Source of the DNA: RGIG9115 sp045128915
GTDB lineage: Bacteria; Bacillota; Clostridia; UBA1381
Assembly (NCBI GenBank): GCA_045128915.1
Contig: JBGVIT010000064.1
Coordinates: 1-64,000 of the forward strand
Direction of reading: 5' to 3'
DNA: 64,000 bases
A program made the position numbers and the translations under genes. Positions 46,745 to 55,606 of the stretch are shown one piece after another. The notes under the pieces were generated by a model. It was not told the DNA's origin and did not search any database. It saw nothing but the letters and a program-made list of their open reading frames with translations. Every line of letters begins with the position of its first letter. Position 1 is the stretch's first letter.

Positions 46745-47174
46745 GAAATATAGGATTGACAAAAAAGAGGCATCATTGCAAGAAGTTTTGGATTATCTTG
46801 AAGATGAACTAAAACGAGGTGGAAACGCAAGTGCTTTTGAAGAACTTGGGATTGACTTTTGCGATGTAGATGTGTTGACAGATTTAGAACCAAAACTACG
46901 AGAACGAATTAGACAAGAGTATACACAACTTGAAAACATTGTTATGTTGCTTTCACCATTTACACCAATAAAATCAGTTTGTGAGTCTTTTAAAGGATAC
47001 AACCTTGATGTTGAAAACGGGATGTTTGATGTATATTGGGGCGAGAACAAAAGCATGATTGCAACCGTGCACCAAACCAGTGCAGGGTTCTATCTCGGAC
47101 AATGTATAGAATATCTAATTGATGATATGTATGTTGAGATTGATATAGGGTCTTGGTCAGAGAGAAATTGGTAA
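46737..47174 (+). CDS. Early protein, unknown
   Basis: 145 aa. ASLQEVLDYLEDELKRGGNA, PKLRERIRQEYTQLENIVML and GMFDVYWGENKSMIATVHQT. Last gene of the small-gene block; RBS AAAGGAGAAAG. Confidence 0.65.
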   Translation: MIRKYRIDKKEASLQEVLDYLEDELKRGGNASAFEELGIDFCDVDVLTDLEPKLRERIRQEYTQLENIVMLLSPFTPIKSVCESFKGYNLDVENGMFDVYWGENKSMIATVHQTSAGFYLGQCIEYLIDDMYVEIDIGSWSERNW

Positions 47175-47199
47175 AAGTTTCAGAATATTGCAACTTTGT

Positions 47200-47228
47200 T
47201 TGACATTATTTATAAAATATGATAAAAT
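47200..47228 (+). promoter_or_regulatory. Promoter of the winged-helix gene
   Basis: TTGACA (47200-47205), 17-bp spacer, TAAAAT (47223-47228). Confidence 0.8.
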
Positions 47229-47279
47229 AAGATAAAATCAATAAGCCACAGATAGTGGATGAGAGCAGGAGGAAAAGAA

Positions 47280-48098
47280 ATGAGAACTTACACAAGAAAT
47301 GGGGAAAAGACAATGAAAACCCAAATAAGAGAATATTTAATTGAACACAAACAAATTACAACAAAAATTGCTGATGAGCACGGCTGGAACAGATTAAGTG
47401 GTTGTATCTACGACTTTAAAAGACAAGGCATGAACATTAAAAGCGAAAGAAATGAATTTAACCAAGTAACATATACTTTATTAGACGAGTCAGAGCCAGT
47501 TGCTGAGGTTGAAACAACAAAAGAGATAGAAATAAAACTCGCACCAGAAGATATGTATATTAAAACAACAATGAAAGATGTAATCTTGGACCACTTGAAA
47601 AAACACAAAACAATCACATCTGCTATTGCTATGAAAAAATACAGATGTCTAAACCTTTGTAATGTTATTAACAGATTAAGAGATGAGGGTTGGGTAATTA
47701 GCCGTTCAACGGGTAGAGAAAAGAACGACTTTAATGTAGCATCTAACAGAAATAACGCTTACACAATTTATAGATTAGAAAGCAAAACAAGAAAGAGACC
47801 TATTTATAGGATTTGTCTTCAAGCAGAAGATGTTGTTGAAAAAATTGTTCCTGAATATGTTACACTCCATTCATCATTTGAGAATGCTTTTAACGAGGCG
47901 AGTAGAGTTGTAAACGAAATGGTAAGACACTGTAATTTATTCTATGGATGTGGTTCTATTAAGTTTTTGGGAGAATGTTTTAGTTGTGGCGTAAGATTAA
48001 CAAAGGCAGAAGTTCAAACCAAGTTCTTGTTTAAAAAGACTTATAACACAACAGTTATGGCTGAATTTATGATTGTTGAAGAACAAATTGATGTATAA
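47280..48098 (+). CDS. Protein with two winged-helix-like repeats
   Basis: 272 aa from the ATG behind AGGAGGAAAAGAA. Two similar ~65-aa units: MKTQIREYLIEHKQITTKIA with NRLSGCIYDFKRQGMNIKSE, and MKDVILDHLKKHKTITSAIA with LCNVINRLRDEGWVISRSTG. These read as tandem helix-turn-helix domains. The C-terminal ~90 residues contain CNLFYGCGSIKFLGECFSCG, possibly zinc binding. Own promoter; likely a regulator. Confidence 0.7.
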   Translation: MRTYTRNGEKTMKTQIREYLIEHKQITTKIADEHGWNRLSGCIYDFKRQGMNIKSERNEFNQVTYTLLDESEPVAEVETTKEIEIKLAPEDMYIKTTMKDVILDHLKKHKTITSAIAMKKYRCLNLCNVINRLRDEGWVISRSTGREKNDFNVASNRNNAYTIYRLESKTRKRPIYRICLQAEDVVEKIVPEYVTLHSSFENAFNEASRVVNEMVRHCNLFYGCGSIKFLGECFSCGVRLTKAEVQTKFLFKKTYNTTVMAEFMIVEEQIDV

Positions 48099-48120
48099 AG
48101 TTTCATTATCTTGAAACTTT
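48097..48120 (+). terminator. 9-bp inverted repeat, terminator or operator
   Basis: AAAGTTTCA (48097-48105) pairs perfectly with TGAAACTTT (48112-48120) just before the next -35. The T run is short, so an operator is equally possible. Confidence 0.5.
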
Positions 48121-48122
48121 TG

Positions 48123-48151
48123 TTGACAAAAACTGAAACATTTGGTATAAT
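48123..48151 (+). promoter_or_regulatory. Promoter of the recombination block
   Basis: TTGACA (48123-48128), 17-bp spacer, TATAAT (48146-48151): a full consensus. Confidence 0.9.
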
Positions 48152-48173
48152 GGTAGTAATAGGAGGGAAGAAA

Positions 48174-48416
48174 ATGATAGGATTATTGAAAGAAATTGAA
48201 TTAAGAAAAAAAAGTAAGTTTCTTGATAGAAACGAGCCACTGACCTATGTCAATATTTCTAATATTATAGACAAGACCTATAATACAACAAAGAGAAAGA
48301 TTGAGACAGGCGACTTCACAGTTGAAGAGGCTTTCAAGATTTTCAGAGCGATTGGCTTCAAAGCTAAATCTGAAATCGAAGCGTTTGAATATCTATTTAC
48401 AGAACAAGGAGAGTAA
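48174..48416 (+). CDS. Small HTH regulator candidate
   Basis: 80 aa from the ATG behind AGGAGGGAAGAAA. LTYVNISNIIDKTYNTTKRK, FTVEEAFKIFRAIGFKAKSE resembles a Cro-like helix-turn-helix. It is the first gene after a consensus promoter. Confidence 0.6.
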   Translation: MIGLLKEIELRKKSKFLDRNEPLTYVNISNIIDKTYNTTKRKIETGDFTVEEAFKIFRAIGFKAKSEIEAFEYLFTEQGE

Positions 48417-48422
48417 AAACAG

Positions 48423-49415
48423 ATGGAGCAGGAGATTAAAAATTTGTTTTACGAACTTGGCATTCCAGTTTTCTTAAAGAGCAAACAAGAGTCACCTAGT
48501 TATATAACCTACTATTATGATGTCGGCGATATTAACTCTCTTTCTCAAATAGAAAAGAAGGTCAAAATGATTTCCTCGTTCATAAAGTCAGACTTGATTT
48601 ATAAAAGTTCAGAAATCTCTCATTTTGCACTATCCATCCCAAAACAAACACGCTCTGTTGTAATGTTGGAAGATGAAAGATTTGAGGAAATTTTTGACGG
48701 TTCAATGAATATTTTGGCTGGCGTTGACGACGATAACAATCCTTATATTATTAATCTCGAAGAGGTCCCACATATATTAATTGCTGGAACAACTGGTTCT
48801 GGCAAAAGTGTCATGATAAATAGTGTCATTTGTAGTTTATTAAAACAACAAAATTATAAATTGACATTTACAATGATTGACACTAAACGAGTTGAGCTTT
48901 CACAATATCGCAAGCTTGGAGAAGATTGGTGTTCCGTTTCAACCGAACCAAGCACAGCAATCGAAAAATTAAAACTGGTTTGCGATAATTTGGATGCAAG
49001 ATATTCTTTGATGGAAAAAAACGGTTGGAGACAATTGCCAGACAATTACTTTAGGGAGGTTGTTGTTATTGAAGAACTGGGAGACCTAATGATGGTTAGT
49101 AAAGGTGTTGTTGAAAAATTTATTGTTAAGATTGCTCAGCTCGGCAGAGCCTGTGGAATCCATTTAATTATTGCAACACAAAGACCGACGGTTGATGTTG
49201 TAACTGGCTCTATAAAGGCAAATATTGGTTGCAGGTTTGCCTTACAGACCACATCAGGTGTTGATAGCAGAAATATACTTGGACATAATGGTGCAGAAAA
49301 ACTAAGGGGGCGAGGCGATTGTTTATTAAAACTGCCAAATAAAAGCGACGAAATCCATTTACAATGTCCCATAGTTAGCACAAAGGAAATTGAAAAAATT
49401 ATAAAAAATTTTTAA
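48423..49415 (+). CDS. FtsK/SpoIIIE-type DNA translocase
   Basis: 330 aa. Walker A IAGTTGSGKSVMINSVICSL near residue 121, FTMIDTKRVELSQYRKL, Walker B VVVIEELGDLMM near 215, and GIHLIIATQRPTVDVVTGSI. These are the FtsK motor motifs. No membrane segments or gamma domain, so it is a soluble motor core. In a phage it may move DNA during recombination, packaging or segregation. Confidence 0.85.
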   Translation: MEQEIKNLFYELGIPVFLKSKQESPSYITYYYDVGDINSLSQIEKKVKMISSFIKSDLIYKSSEISHFALSIPKQTRSVVMLEDERFEEIFDGSMNILAGVDDDNNPYIINLEEVPHILIAGTTGSGKSVMINSVICSLLKQQNYKLTFTMIDTKRVELSQYRKLGEDWCSVSTEPSTAIEKLKLVCDNLDARYSLMEKNGWRQLPDNYFREVVVIEELGDLMMVSKGVVEKFIVKIAQLGRACGIHLIIATQRPTVDVVTGSIKANIGCRFALQTTSGVDSRNILGHNGAEKLRGRGDCLLKLPNKSDEIHLQCPIVSTKEIEKIIKNF

Positions 49416-49433
49416 GAGTGGAGGAAAAAAATA

Positions 49434-49655
49434 ATGTTTGATGTTACTATTCGATTTGAAACAACCAGCTTGGACTTTACCATTAATGAAGAGAGTGTTG
49501 AAACTGTAATTGACTTATTGTCTTCACCGAACAAAACTGTGTCTATTCATGTTGGCAATGATACATACAGAGTGAATACAAACAAAATTATTTACACCGT
49601 AGTTAAAAGACCTGAACTTAATTATATAAAAACAGAGGGGGCAAAGAGTAAATGA
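49434..49655 (+). CDS. Small protein, unknown
   Basis: 73 aa. FDVTIRFETTSLDFTINEES and TVSIHVGNDTYRVNTNKIIY, a small beta fold. ATGA-type overlap with the SbcC-like gene suggests it is a partner of it. RBS GAGGAAAAAAATA. Confidence 0.65.
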   Translation: MFDVTIRFETTSLDFTINEESVETVIDLLSSPNKTVSIHVGNDTYRVNTNKIIYTVVKRPELNYIKTEGAKSK

Positions 49656-51451
49656 AAAAAGTAATTATTCAAGACATCGCTATTAAGAACTTCAAGGGTA
49701 TTGCAAGTTTTAAAACATCTTTTAATGCAGATGTTACAAAATTCTATGGTAGCAATGGTTCTGGAAAATCAACAATCAAAAACGCTTGGGAGTGGGCACT
49801 TTGCAGAAATGTTAGCGATTATCTTCCAAACATAAACAACCAAGAAATTCCAAATTTAATCACAAGTGTTATTGTTAATATACTTGTTAATGATTTACAC
49901 TACGAACTTTGCAGAGAAAGCAAACCAAAGTATGGTAAGAACGGCGAGAAAACTGGCAATGAGTCAAAATATCTCATTGACGGGATTGAGGTTGGACAAA
50001 AACAATATCAATCACAAATTGCCAATATCATTGGTAATATCGAGTTCGACCAACTGGCAATGCTCACAGATAAAGAGTTCTTCAACACTGACACAAGTGC
50101 TTGGAAATGGACTCATAGAAGAAAAGTTCTTTTGTCTATGACTGGTGCAGAAAGAGAGGCAAACCGAATCGCTGAAAAAGAAAAATACGCAAGTATTAAA
50201 GAGTTTATCACAAAAGGTTATTCAACCAGCGATGTTAAGTCAACCTTGATAAAGGATTGTAACTCATTAAAGAAACAGCAAGACGCAAATCTCGTTCTTA
50301 TTGAGTCTAAACAAAAAGAAATTGACGAGTATCTTGGAATTGATTTTGAAAAGGTCGCTCAAGAACTTGGCTTGGCTAGAACAAAATACACAAAACTAAT
50401 GAACTCATCAAACAACCAAAACTTATCTGAAACACTCAAGAAGATAGATGATGATATTCTTAAATATTCACAAGAGTTATCTTCACTCAAAACAAGAGAT
50501 GTTTTAAAGAAAAGAGATTTGGAAGACTTCAAACTTAAAATCTATCAAGAGGCGGTTGAAACAAAATCAGCTTATGACAAAAAGGTTACACTGATTAGAG
50601 AAACAGAAAAAAATATCCAAGAACAAGAAAACTTAACAATCAAAGATTTCTGTCAAGTTTGTGGACAAAAACTTCCAAAAGAAAAAGTTGATGAGGTTAA
50701 GGCAAATATTGAGGCAAATATCAAAACATTCAATATTAACCTTGAAACATACAAAGCTGACGCAAAAGAGTTGTATGAAAAATACAACAACTTGCAAAAA
50801 CAATATTCAGCACAAGAAGACAAAATCAATTATTTTGTTCCAGACCCAAGAATAAGTGAGCTGGAAACCTTGATATTTGACCTAAATTCTCAAGCCAGAG
50901 CCGAGAAACAGTCAGAGTTGAGCAATTTATCACTTCAAGAACAAACCGCTCTACAAACACAAATTTCTAACCTCGAAAGAGAAATGGCTAAAAAAGAATA
51001 TCTTGAGAAAGCAAACAATCAAATCAAGGTTTGGAAACAAGACAATCTTAGAATTGCTGATGAGCTTATTAAGATTGAAAATAAAGAGCGTGCATTACAA
51101 GACTTCGTGAGAGAGCAAACCGAAATTATTTCACAGACGGTAAACAGTTTCTTTGGTAACGGCGTGTCTTGGAGTTTATACACAGTCAACTATTTGGGAA
51201 ATTTAGAAGAGACCTGCGAATTAATGTATAACAACAAACTTTACTCTTGTTTATCTGTTGGTGAACGCAATGTGGCAAACCTAGAAACAATTAAAGCTCT
51301 ACAAAAGTTTTATGATGTTAACCTTCCTATTATTTGTGATAATAATGAGTCTGTTACAATACCATACGAAACAGATTGTCAGAGAATTGAGTTGTATGCC
51401 ACACCAGATAAAAAGTTAGAGAATTGTGTAAAAATAACCGATATTTATTAA
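49652..51451 (+). CDS. SbcC/Rad50-like ATPase
   Basis: 599 aa. FYGSNGSGKSTIKNAWEW near residues 31-48 is Walker A. Two long coiled coils flank a zinc hook (DFCQVCGQKLP near residue 330). The C-terminus has a signature-like SVGERNVANLETIKALQKFY and Walker B region LPIICDNNES. Paired with the MBL nuclease gene downstream in the place of SbcD, and with RecT, it would make a recombination/repair module. Confidence 0.85.
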   Translation: MKKVIIQDIAIKNFKGIASFKTSFNADVTKFYGSNGSGKSTIKNAWEWALCRNVSDYLPNINNQEIPNLITSVIVNILVNDLHYELCRESKPKYGKNGEKTGNESKYLIDGIEVGQKQYQSQIANIIGNIEFDQLAMLTDKEFFNTDTSAWKWTHRRKVLLSMTGAEREANRIAEKEKYASIKEFITKGYSTSDVKSTLIKDCNSLKKQQDANLVLIESKQKEIDEYLGIDFEKVAQELGLARTKYTKLMNSSNNQNLSETLKKIDDDILKYSQELSSLKTRDVLKKRDLEDFKLKIYQEAVETKSAYDKKVTLIRETEKNIQEQENLTIKDFCQVCGQKLPKEKVDEVKANIEANIKTFNINLETYKADAKELYEKYNNLQKQYSAQEDKINYFVPDPRISELETLIFDLNSQARAEKQSELSNLSLQEQTALQTQISNLEREMAKKEYLEKANNQIKVWKQDNLRIADELIKIENKERALQDFVREQTEIISQTVNSFFGNGVSWSLYTVNYLGNLEETCELMYNNKLYSCLSVGERNVANLETIKALQKFYDVNLPIICDNNESVTIPYETDCQRIELYATPDKKLENCVKITDIY

Positions 51452-51457
51452 ATCTGG

Positions 51458-51487
51458 TTGACAGATTATGTATTGTGTGTGTATAAT
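51458..51487 (+). promoter_or_regulatory. Promoter before the RHH/HNH genes
   Basis: TTGACA (51458-51463), 18-bp spacer, TATAAT (51482-51487). Confidence 0.8.
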
Positions 51488-51509
51488 ATACACATAAGTA
51501 GGAGGTAAT

Positions 51510-51635
51510 ATGGTTAGAGTTGACTTAACTATTGATGATAGAACCCTAAGCCTTGCTAGGAAAAAAGCAGAGCTTCTAGGATTATCCCTATCGGCTTATA
51601 TAAGACTACTTATAAATCAAGACAATAAGGAGTAG
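51510..51635 (+). CDS. Ribbon-helix-helix repressor candidate
   Basis: 41 aa: VRVDLTIDDRTLSLARKKAE followed by LLGLSLSAYIRLLIN has the strand-helix-helix layout of Arc/CopG repressors. RBS AGTAGGAGGTAAT. It precedes an HNH endonuclease and has its own promoter, so it may autoregulate this mobile unit. Confidence 0.7.
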   Translation: MVRVDLTIDDRTLSLARKKAELLGLSLSAYIRLLINQDNKE

Positions 51636-51637
51636 TT

Positions 51638-52330
51638 ATGATAAGAGTAAAAGATTTAACCAATATGAAATTTGGAATGCTAACAGTTGTTGAAAAAACA
51701 GGAAAGCCAAACACCACCTCAGAAAAAAGAGTCTGGTGGAAGTGTAAATGTGATTGTGGTAATGAGTGTATTAGGACAACAAAGACACTTACAAGAGGAG
51801 AGTCTAAAAGTTGTGGTTGCCTTAGAAAAACAACCAATAAAGTTGTTTTTAAAGATGGAGTTGCATTAATATATCTAAAAAATTGTAAGAATCCTGCAAT
51901 CATTGACATCGAAGACTATGATAAAGTTAAAGACTTTTATTGGACTGCCATGAAAGGAAATTATATTCGTTCTCAGAGTTATAAACACTCTAGGGTTGGT
52001 CATTTGTTATTGCATAGATTAATTATGAATGCAGACGGCAATGTTCAAATAGACCACATTGATGGAAATCCATTGAATAACTCAAAATCAAATTTAAGAT
52101 TTGTGACATCTCAACAAAACAGCTTTAATCGAAGTAAATCAACCAAAAACACTTCTGGACAAACTGGTGTTTCGTGGATTGAGAGAGATAAGTGTTGGAG
52201 AGCGTATATTACTGTTTCAAAAAAATTACACCATATTGGTTGTTTTAAAACAAAAGCAGATGCTATTAAAGCAAGAGAAGATGCTGAAATAAAATATTTC
52301 GGTGAATATAGAAAAGAGGAGAAAAAATAA
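51638..52330 (+). CDS. HNH homing endonuclease with AP2-type DNA-binding domain
   Basis: 230 aa. Zinc-type N-terminus (WKCKCDCGNECIR, SKSCGCLRKT). The HNH core comprises LLLHRLIMN, VQIDHIDGNPLNN and SKSNLRFVTSQQN. AP2-like C-terminus (TGVSWIERDKCWRAYITVSK). Inserted between the SbcC-like gene and recT, overlapping the latter's start. Confidence 0.88.
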   Translation: MIRVKDLTNMKFGMLTVVEKTGKPNTTSEKRVWWKCKCDCGNECIRTTKTLTRGESKSCGCLRKTTNKVVFKDGVALIYLKNCKNPAIIDIEDYDKVKDFYWTAMKGNYIRSQSYKHSRVGHLLLHRLIMNADGNVQIDHIDGNPLNNSKSNLRFVTSQQNSFNRSKSTKNTSGQTGVSWIERDKCWRAYITVSKKLHHIGCFKTKADAIKAREDAEIKYFGEYRKEEKK

Positions 52331-53307
52331 TGGCAAATGAATTGCAAATTAAAACACAAGCTGATGTCTTAGCATTAGCAGACAATTTTATCAAAACAAA
52401 TAATATTATCACAAGTAAAAAATACAATGTTGAAAATGCGATGGTTTCGCTTTTCACAAATGTTCTTTCAGTAAAGGATAAGCAAGGTAAATCAGTTCTC
52501 GAAACCTGCACACCTTTAAGTATTCAAAATGCAGTTTACGAGTGTATCACAAACGAACTTACACCAAGCAAGAAACAAACATACTTCATTCCTTATGGAA
52601 ATGAATTAACATCTCAAACAAGCTACTTCGGAAATGTTAAGAAGGCAAGAGATGTTGCTAATGTAACTATTCACAGCCAAGTTGTAAGAGAAGGCGACTC
52701 TATTGATGTTGAAATGAGAGCAAACGGAACAATGCTCATCAGACACAAACCAAATATCAAATCTCTTAATAAAGACATCATTATGGCTTACGCTGTTGCA
52801 AGTAACCCTACAACTGGTGATGTTGTTGACAGCGACATTATGACAATCGAAGAGATTAAAAAGAGCTGGGCTAAATCAAGAAGTGGTGGAACAGTAAGCA
52901 AAGAGTTCCCACACGAAATGGCTAGAAGAACAGTTACAAATCGTTTGGCTAAACACTTCATTAACACATCTGATGACTCAAACAAAATCATTATTACAAA
53001 TCCAGACGGAACACAAATTCAACTTAATGAATATGATGATTTAATCAACACTGATTACACAATCAACACAGATGAGCAAGAGGCGTTTGAAAATGAACCA
53101 TTCAACCCAGAAACAAATGACTATGTTGTAACAGCCGAAAATCTATCTCTTGGCAACCTTAGTCCAATCGATTCAGCCGATATTCCAGAGGGTGCTTTTG
53201 AAATCCCATATGCTGAATATAAAAACAATAAAGAAAAATACTTGATGGTAAAAGACTCTTACAACTCAAGCAAAAAGACTTGTATGGTCCAAATTCTTGA
53301 ACAATAA
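52330..53307 (+). CDS. recT: RecT-family single-strand annealing protein
   Basis: 325 aa. NAVYECITNELTPSKKQTYF, IPYGNELTSQTSYFGNVKKA and MTIEEIKKSWAKSRSGGTVS, then EFPHEMARRTVTNRLAKHFI, follow the RecT family order. The C-terminal ~90 residues are acidic and variable as usual. Works with an exonuclease, here probably the SbcC-like/MBL pair. Confidence 0.88.
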   Translation: MANELQIKTQADVLALADNFIKTNNIITSKKYNVENAMVSLFTNVLSVKDKQGKSVLETCTPLSIQNAVYECITNELTPSKKQTYFIPYGNELTSQTSYFGNVKKARDVANVTIHSQVVREGDSIDVEMRANGTMLIRHKPNIKSLNKDIIMAYAVASNPTTGDVVDSDIMTIEEIKKSWAKSRSGGTVSKEFPHEMARRTVTNRLAKHFINTSDDSNKIIITNPDGTQIQLNEYDDLINTDYTINTDEQEAFENEPFNPETNDYVVTAENLSLGNLSPIDSADIPEGAFEIPYAEYKNNKEKYLMVKDSYNSSKKTCMVQILEQ

Positions 53308-53327
53308 ATTCAACCAAAGGAGCGATT

Positions 53328-53768
53328 ATGGATTCAAAAGACAGAGAAGAATTGCTTCGCTTAAAAAGAATATATCGAAACATGGTTAATAGATGCTATA
53401 ACAAAAACTTCCCACGATATGTTTATTATGGAAGAAACGGCGTTTCTATTTGTGAAGAGTGGCGAGGAGCCGATGGTTTTTTTAACTTTTATTCTTGGGC
53501 TATTTCTCATGGGTATAAAAATAATTTACAAATAGACCGAATTGACACACACGGCAACTATGAACCAGCTAATTGCAGATGGGTGGATGTTGTTTGTCAG
53601 CTTAATAACACAAGCAGAAATTGTTTAGTGTTCTATGATGATAAGTGGCAAACACTAGCCCAGCTATCAAAAAAATATGGCGTTGATAGATATGTTTTAA
53701 GAAATAGAATATTTAGAAACTGGAGCTTGGATAGATTATTTAACGCTTCGGTTAAAGGAGGTGTTTAA
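53328..53768 (+). CDS. HNH-like endonuclease
   Basis: 146 aa. MVNRCYNKNFPRYVYYGRNG, VSICEEWRGADGFFNFYSWA and LQIDRIDTHGNYEPANCRW are typical of free-standing phage HNH enzymes of the R-N-M-x-x-R-C-Y type. C-terminal DNA-binding part (LAQLSKKYGVDRYVLRNRIF). Its stop overlaps the start of the MBL gene. Confidence 0.8.
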   Translation: MDSKDREELLRLKRIYRNMVNRCYNKNFPRYVYYGRNGVSICEEWRGADGFFNFYSWAISHGYKNNLQIDRIDTHGNYEPANCRWVDVVCQLNNTSRNCLVFYDDKWQTLAQLSKKYGVDRYVLRNRIFRNWSLDRLFNASVKGGV

Positions 53769-54424
53769 TGGATGTGATTACATTGGCAACAGGCTCAACT
53801 GGAAACTGTTATTTTGTTAAAGATGTTAACGGAAAAACAATTATTCTTGATTGTGGTATAAACTTTCAAGAAATAACCCATCACCAAGACTTCCCAAAGT
53901 TTAGCGACATTGAGTTTGTGTTTGTGAGTCACATTCATTGACTCCATAAAGACCATAGTAAATCTATGAAGGATTTTTACAGGTCTGGATGTGAAATGTT
54001 GACATACGAAATGCTAGAACCAAAGTTGCAAAACAGGGAATTTCCGCACTTTAGAGTGAAATTGTTTGCCGTGAAACATAATTGTCTGAACTTTGGAATT
54101 ATTATCCAATCAAAGGAAACTGGAGAAAAGTTGTGTTATATGACCGACTTTTTCCAAGCCCCAATGGTTGAGGGAATTGATACATTTATCTTTGAGGTTA
54201 ACTACATTGATGCTTTCATAGACGAAATGATAGACGAAAATAAAGACCTAAAACATCTTGGATTTAATAATCACTGTTCGTTGGAGTATGCAACAGAATA
54301 TTTCACCAACATGAAAACCAGACCAAAAAAGATTTACTGCTGTCATGGTAGTAAATCTCACTCAATCAAAAAAAGAATTTATGAAGGAATGAAACAATTT
54401 GCCGATGAGGTTGTTGTTTTGTAG
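53768..54424 (+). pseudogene. MBL-fold nuclease gene split by an in-frame TGA at its active-site motif
   Basis: Frame opens at ATG 53768 (MDVITLATGSTGNCYFVKD), meets TGA at 53939-53941, and continues in the same frame to TAG at 54424. Around the stop the codons are AGT-CAC-ATT-CAT-TGA-CTC-CAT-AAA-GAC-CAT. Removing exactly TGA-CTC-CAT gives SHIHKDHSKS, a perfect HxHxDH metal site; reading through the stop would give HIH-x-LHKDH and break the motif. Both flanks are well conserved in style (LGFNNHCSLEYATEYF, IYCCHGSKSHSIKKRI), so the rest is not decayed. Either a recent 9-nt insertion, an assembly error, or a translational bypass from CAT to CAT. Confidence 0.7.
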
Positions 54425-54432
54425 AAGGAATA

Positions 54433-54798
54433 ATGGAAAATAAGAGAGAACATTGTTTATGCTATGACAGTGGAACAAACGACATTGATGGTTGTCCTTA
54501 TGAGTATTGCAGACTTTATTGCGATGTTGAATTTGATTGTGATATGTGTGACCATAGCGAGAATGAAAAATATCTTGCATTTAAAGTATCCGAACTAGAA
54601 AGGGAAAATCAAGAAATCAAATATGACCGAAAAGTTATGGAAAGGGTTTGTAAAGAAAATGAGCAACTCGAAAAACAAGTGGCTGAACTTAAACAAGAAT
54701 TAGAACGATGCAAGTCGCTTATTGACCAAAGAGAACACAGTGTCGCAGACTTTGCTGTTAAAAATTCAAGATATGTTAAAGATTTGAGGAGAAAATAA
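54433..54798 (+). CDS. Cys-rich zinc-binding coiled-coil protein
   Basis: 121 aa. N-terminal Cys cluster (CLCYDSG, CPYEYCRLYC, CDMCDH) then a coiled coil (ENEQLEKQVAELKQELERCK). RBS AGAAGGAATA. Unknown role in the recombination/replication block. Confidence 0.65.
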   Translation: MENKREHCLCYDSGTNDIDGCPYEYCRLYCDVEFDCDMCDHSENEKYLAFKVSELERENQEIKYDRKVMERVCKENEQLEKQVAELKQELERCKSLIDQREHSVADFAVKNSRYVKDLRRK

Positions 54799-55598
54799 TG
54801 GAAATTGGAAGCAAATTAGGCGTATACAAGATTAAACTTGTAGAGCCTAAAAATGGAGAGCCATTTTACTTAGCAACGGTATTCGAGAAGGTTTATAACA
54901 ACTCACACCCAGTGAAATGGGAAACAATCTTCTACAATGATGTGTATATATTTGATACATCTATTGTGATTGAACCAGCAGACTTAACTCTCAATGTTAA
55001 AGAAAAAGACAAATTTGCTTTTGATAACATTGCAAACAAAGACACCGCCATCATAAGAGTTCTTGACTATAAGTTTGAAAAACACACCGTTTGGAGAAAT
55101 CAAGAACAGGTTAAGGACGATTACGGAAAACCAATCCTAAAAGATATTCACTATTTAAGAAAAATATCTATGGGAGACAAACAATGGCGAAGTGATGACG
55201 GCTTGTATAAGCTGTTGCAAAGAAAATATGAAGCTCAAAAAGTTAAAATTGCCGAGCAAAAACGCAAAAACCTTGATAAAGATGTTGAATATCGCAAAAT
55301 TATTAGGGAAATTAAGACGGAAAAAGACCAACTATCACGAGAAGTGAAGAGGTTGGAGGAAATTATTGAAAAGCAAAAACAATCGGTTGCTGAGGCTAAA
55401 ATTTCGGTTAAAGAGGCAAACAAACAAGTGATGGTTGTAAGACGCAAAAACACACTAGCCGAAAAACAACTAGACGAGGCACACACAAAATTAGAAGAAA
55501 AGAAACAAGAAATCAAAGAAGTTAAGAAAATGAAGAAACAAGAGATGCTAGAAAAAGCAGAAGAGTTTTCTTTCAACTATGACGACTTTGATATGTAG
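54798..55598 (+). CDS. Coiled-coil protein, unknown
   Basis: 266 aa. The first 140 residues are beta-rich (FYLATVFEKVYNNSHPVKWE, DTAIIRVLDYKFEKHTVWRN). The rest is one long Lys/Glu/Gln coiled coil (REIKTEKDQLSREVKRLEEI), ending FSFNYDDFDM. Overlaps its upstream neighbour by one base. Confidence 0.65.
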   Translation: MEIGSKLGVYKIKLVEPKNGEPFYLATVFEKVYNNSHPVKWETIFYNDVYIFDTSIVIEPADLTLNVKEKDKFAFDNIANKDTAIIRVLDYKFEKHTVWRNQEQVKDDYGKPILKDIHYLRKISMGDKQWRSDDGLYKLLQRKYEAQKVKIAEQKRKNLDKDVEYRKIIREIKTEKDQLSREVKRLEEIIEKQKQSVAEAKISVKEANKQVMVVRRKNTLAEKQLDEAHTKLEEKKQEIKEVKKMKKQEMLEKAEEFSFNYDDFDM

Positions 55599-55606
55599 GA
55601 GGAAAT

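Noticed and set aside
53939..53941. UGA read as tryptophan (Mycoplasma-type code)
   Set aside because: UGA is the stop of several genes (for example 3557-3559 and 19756-19758), Trp is written TGG throughout, and the phage tRNA-Trp has anticodon CCA.
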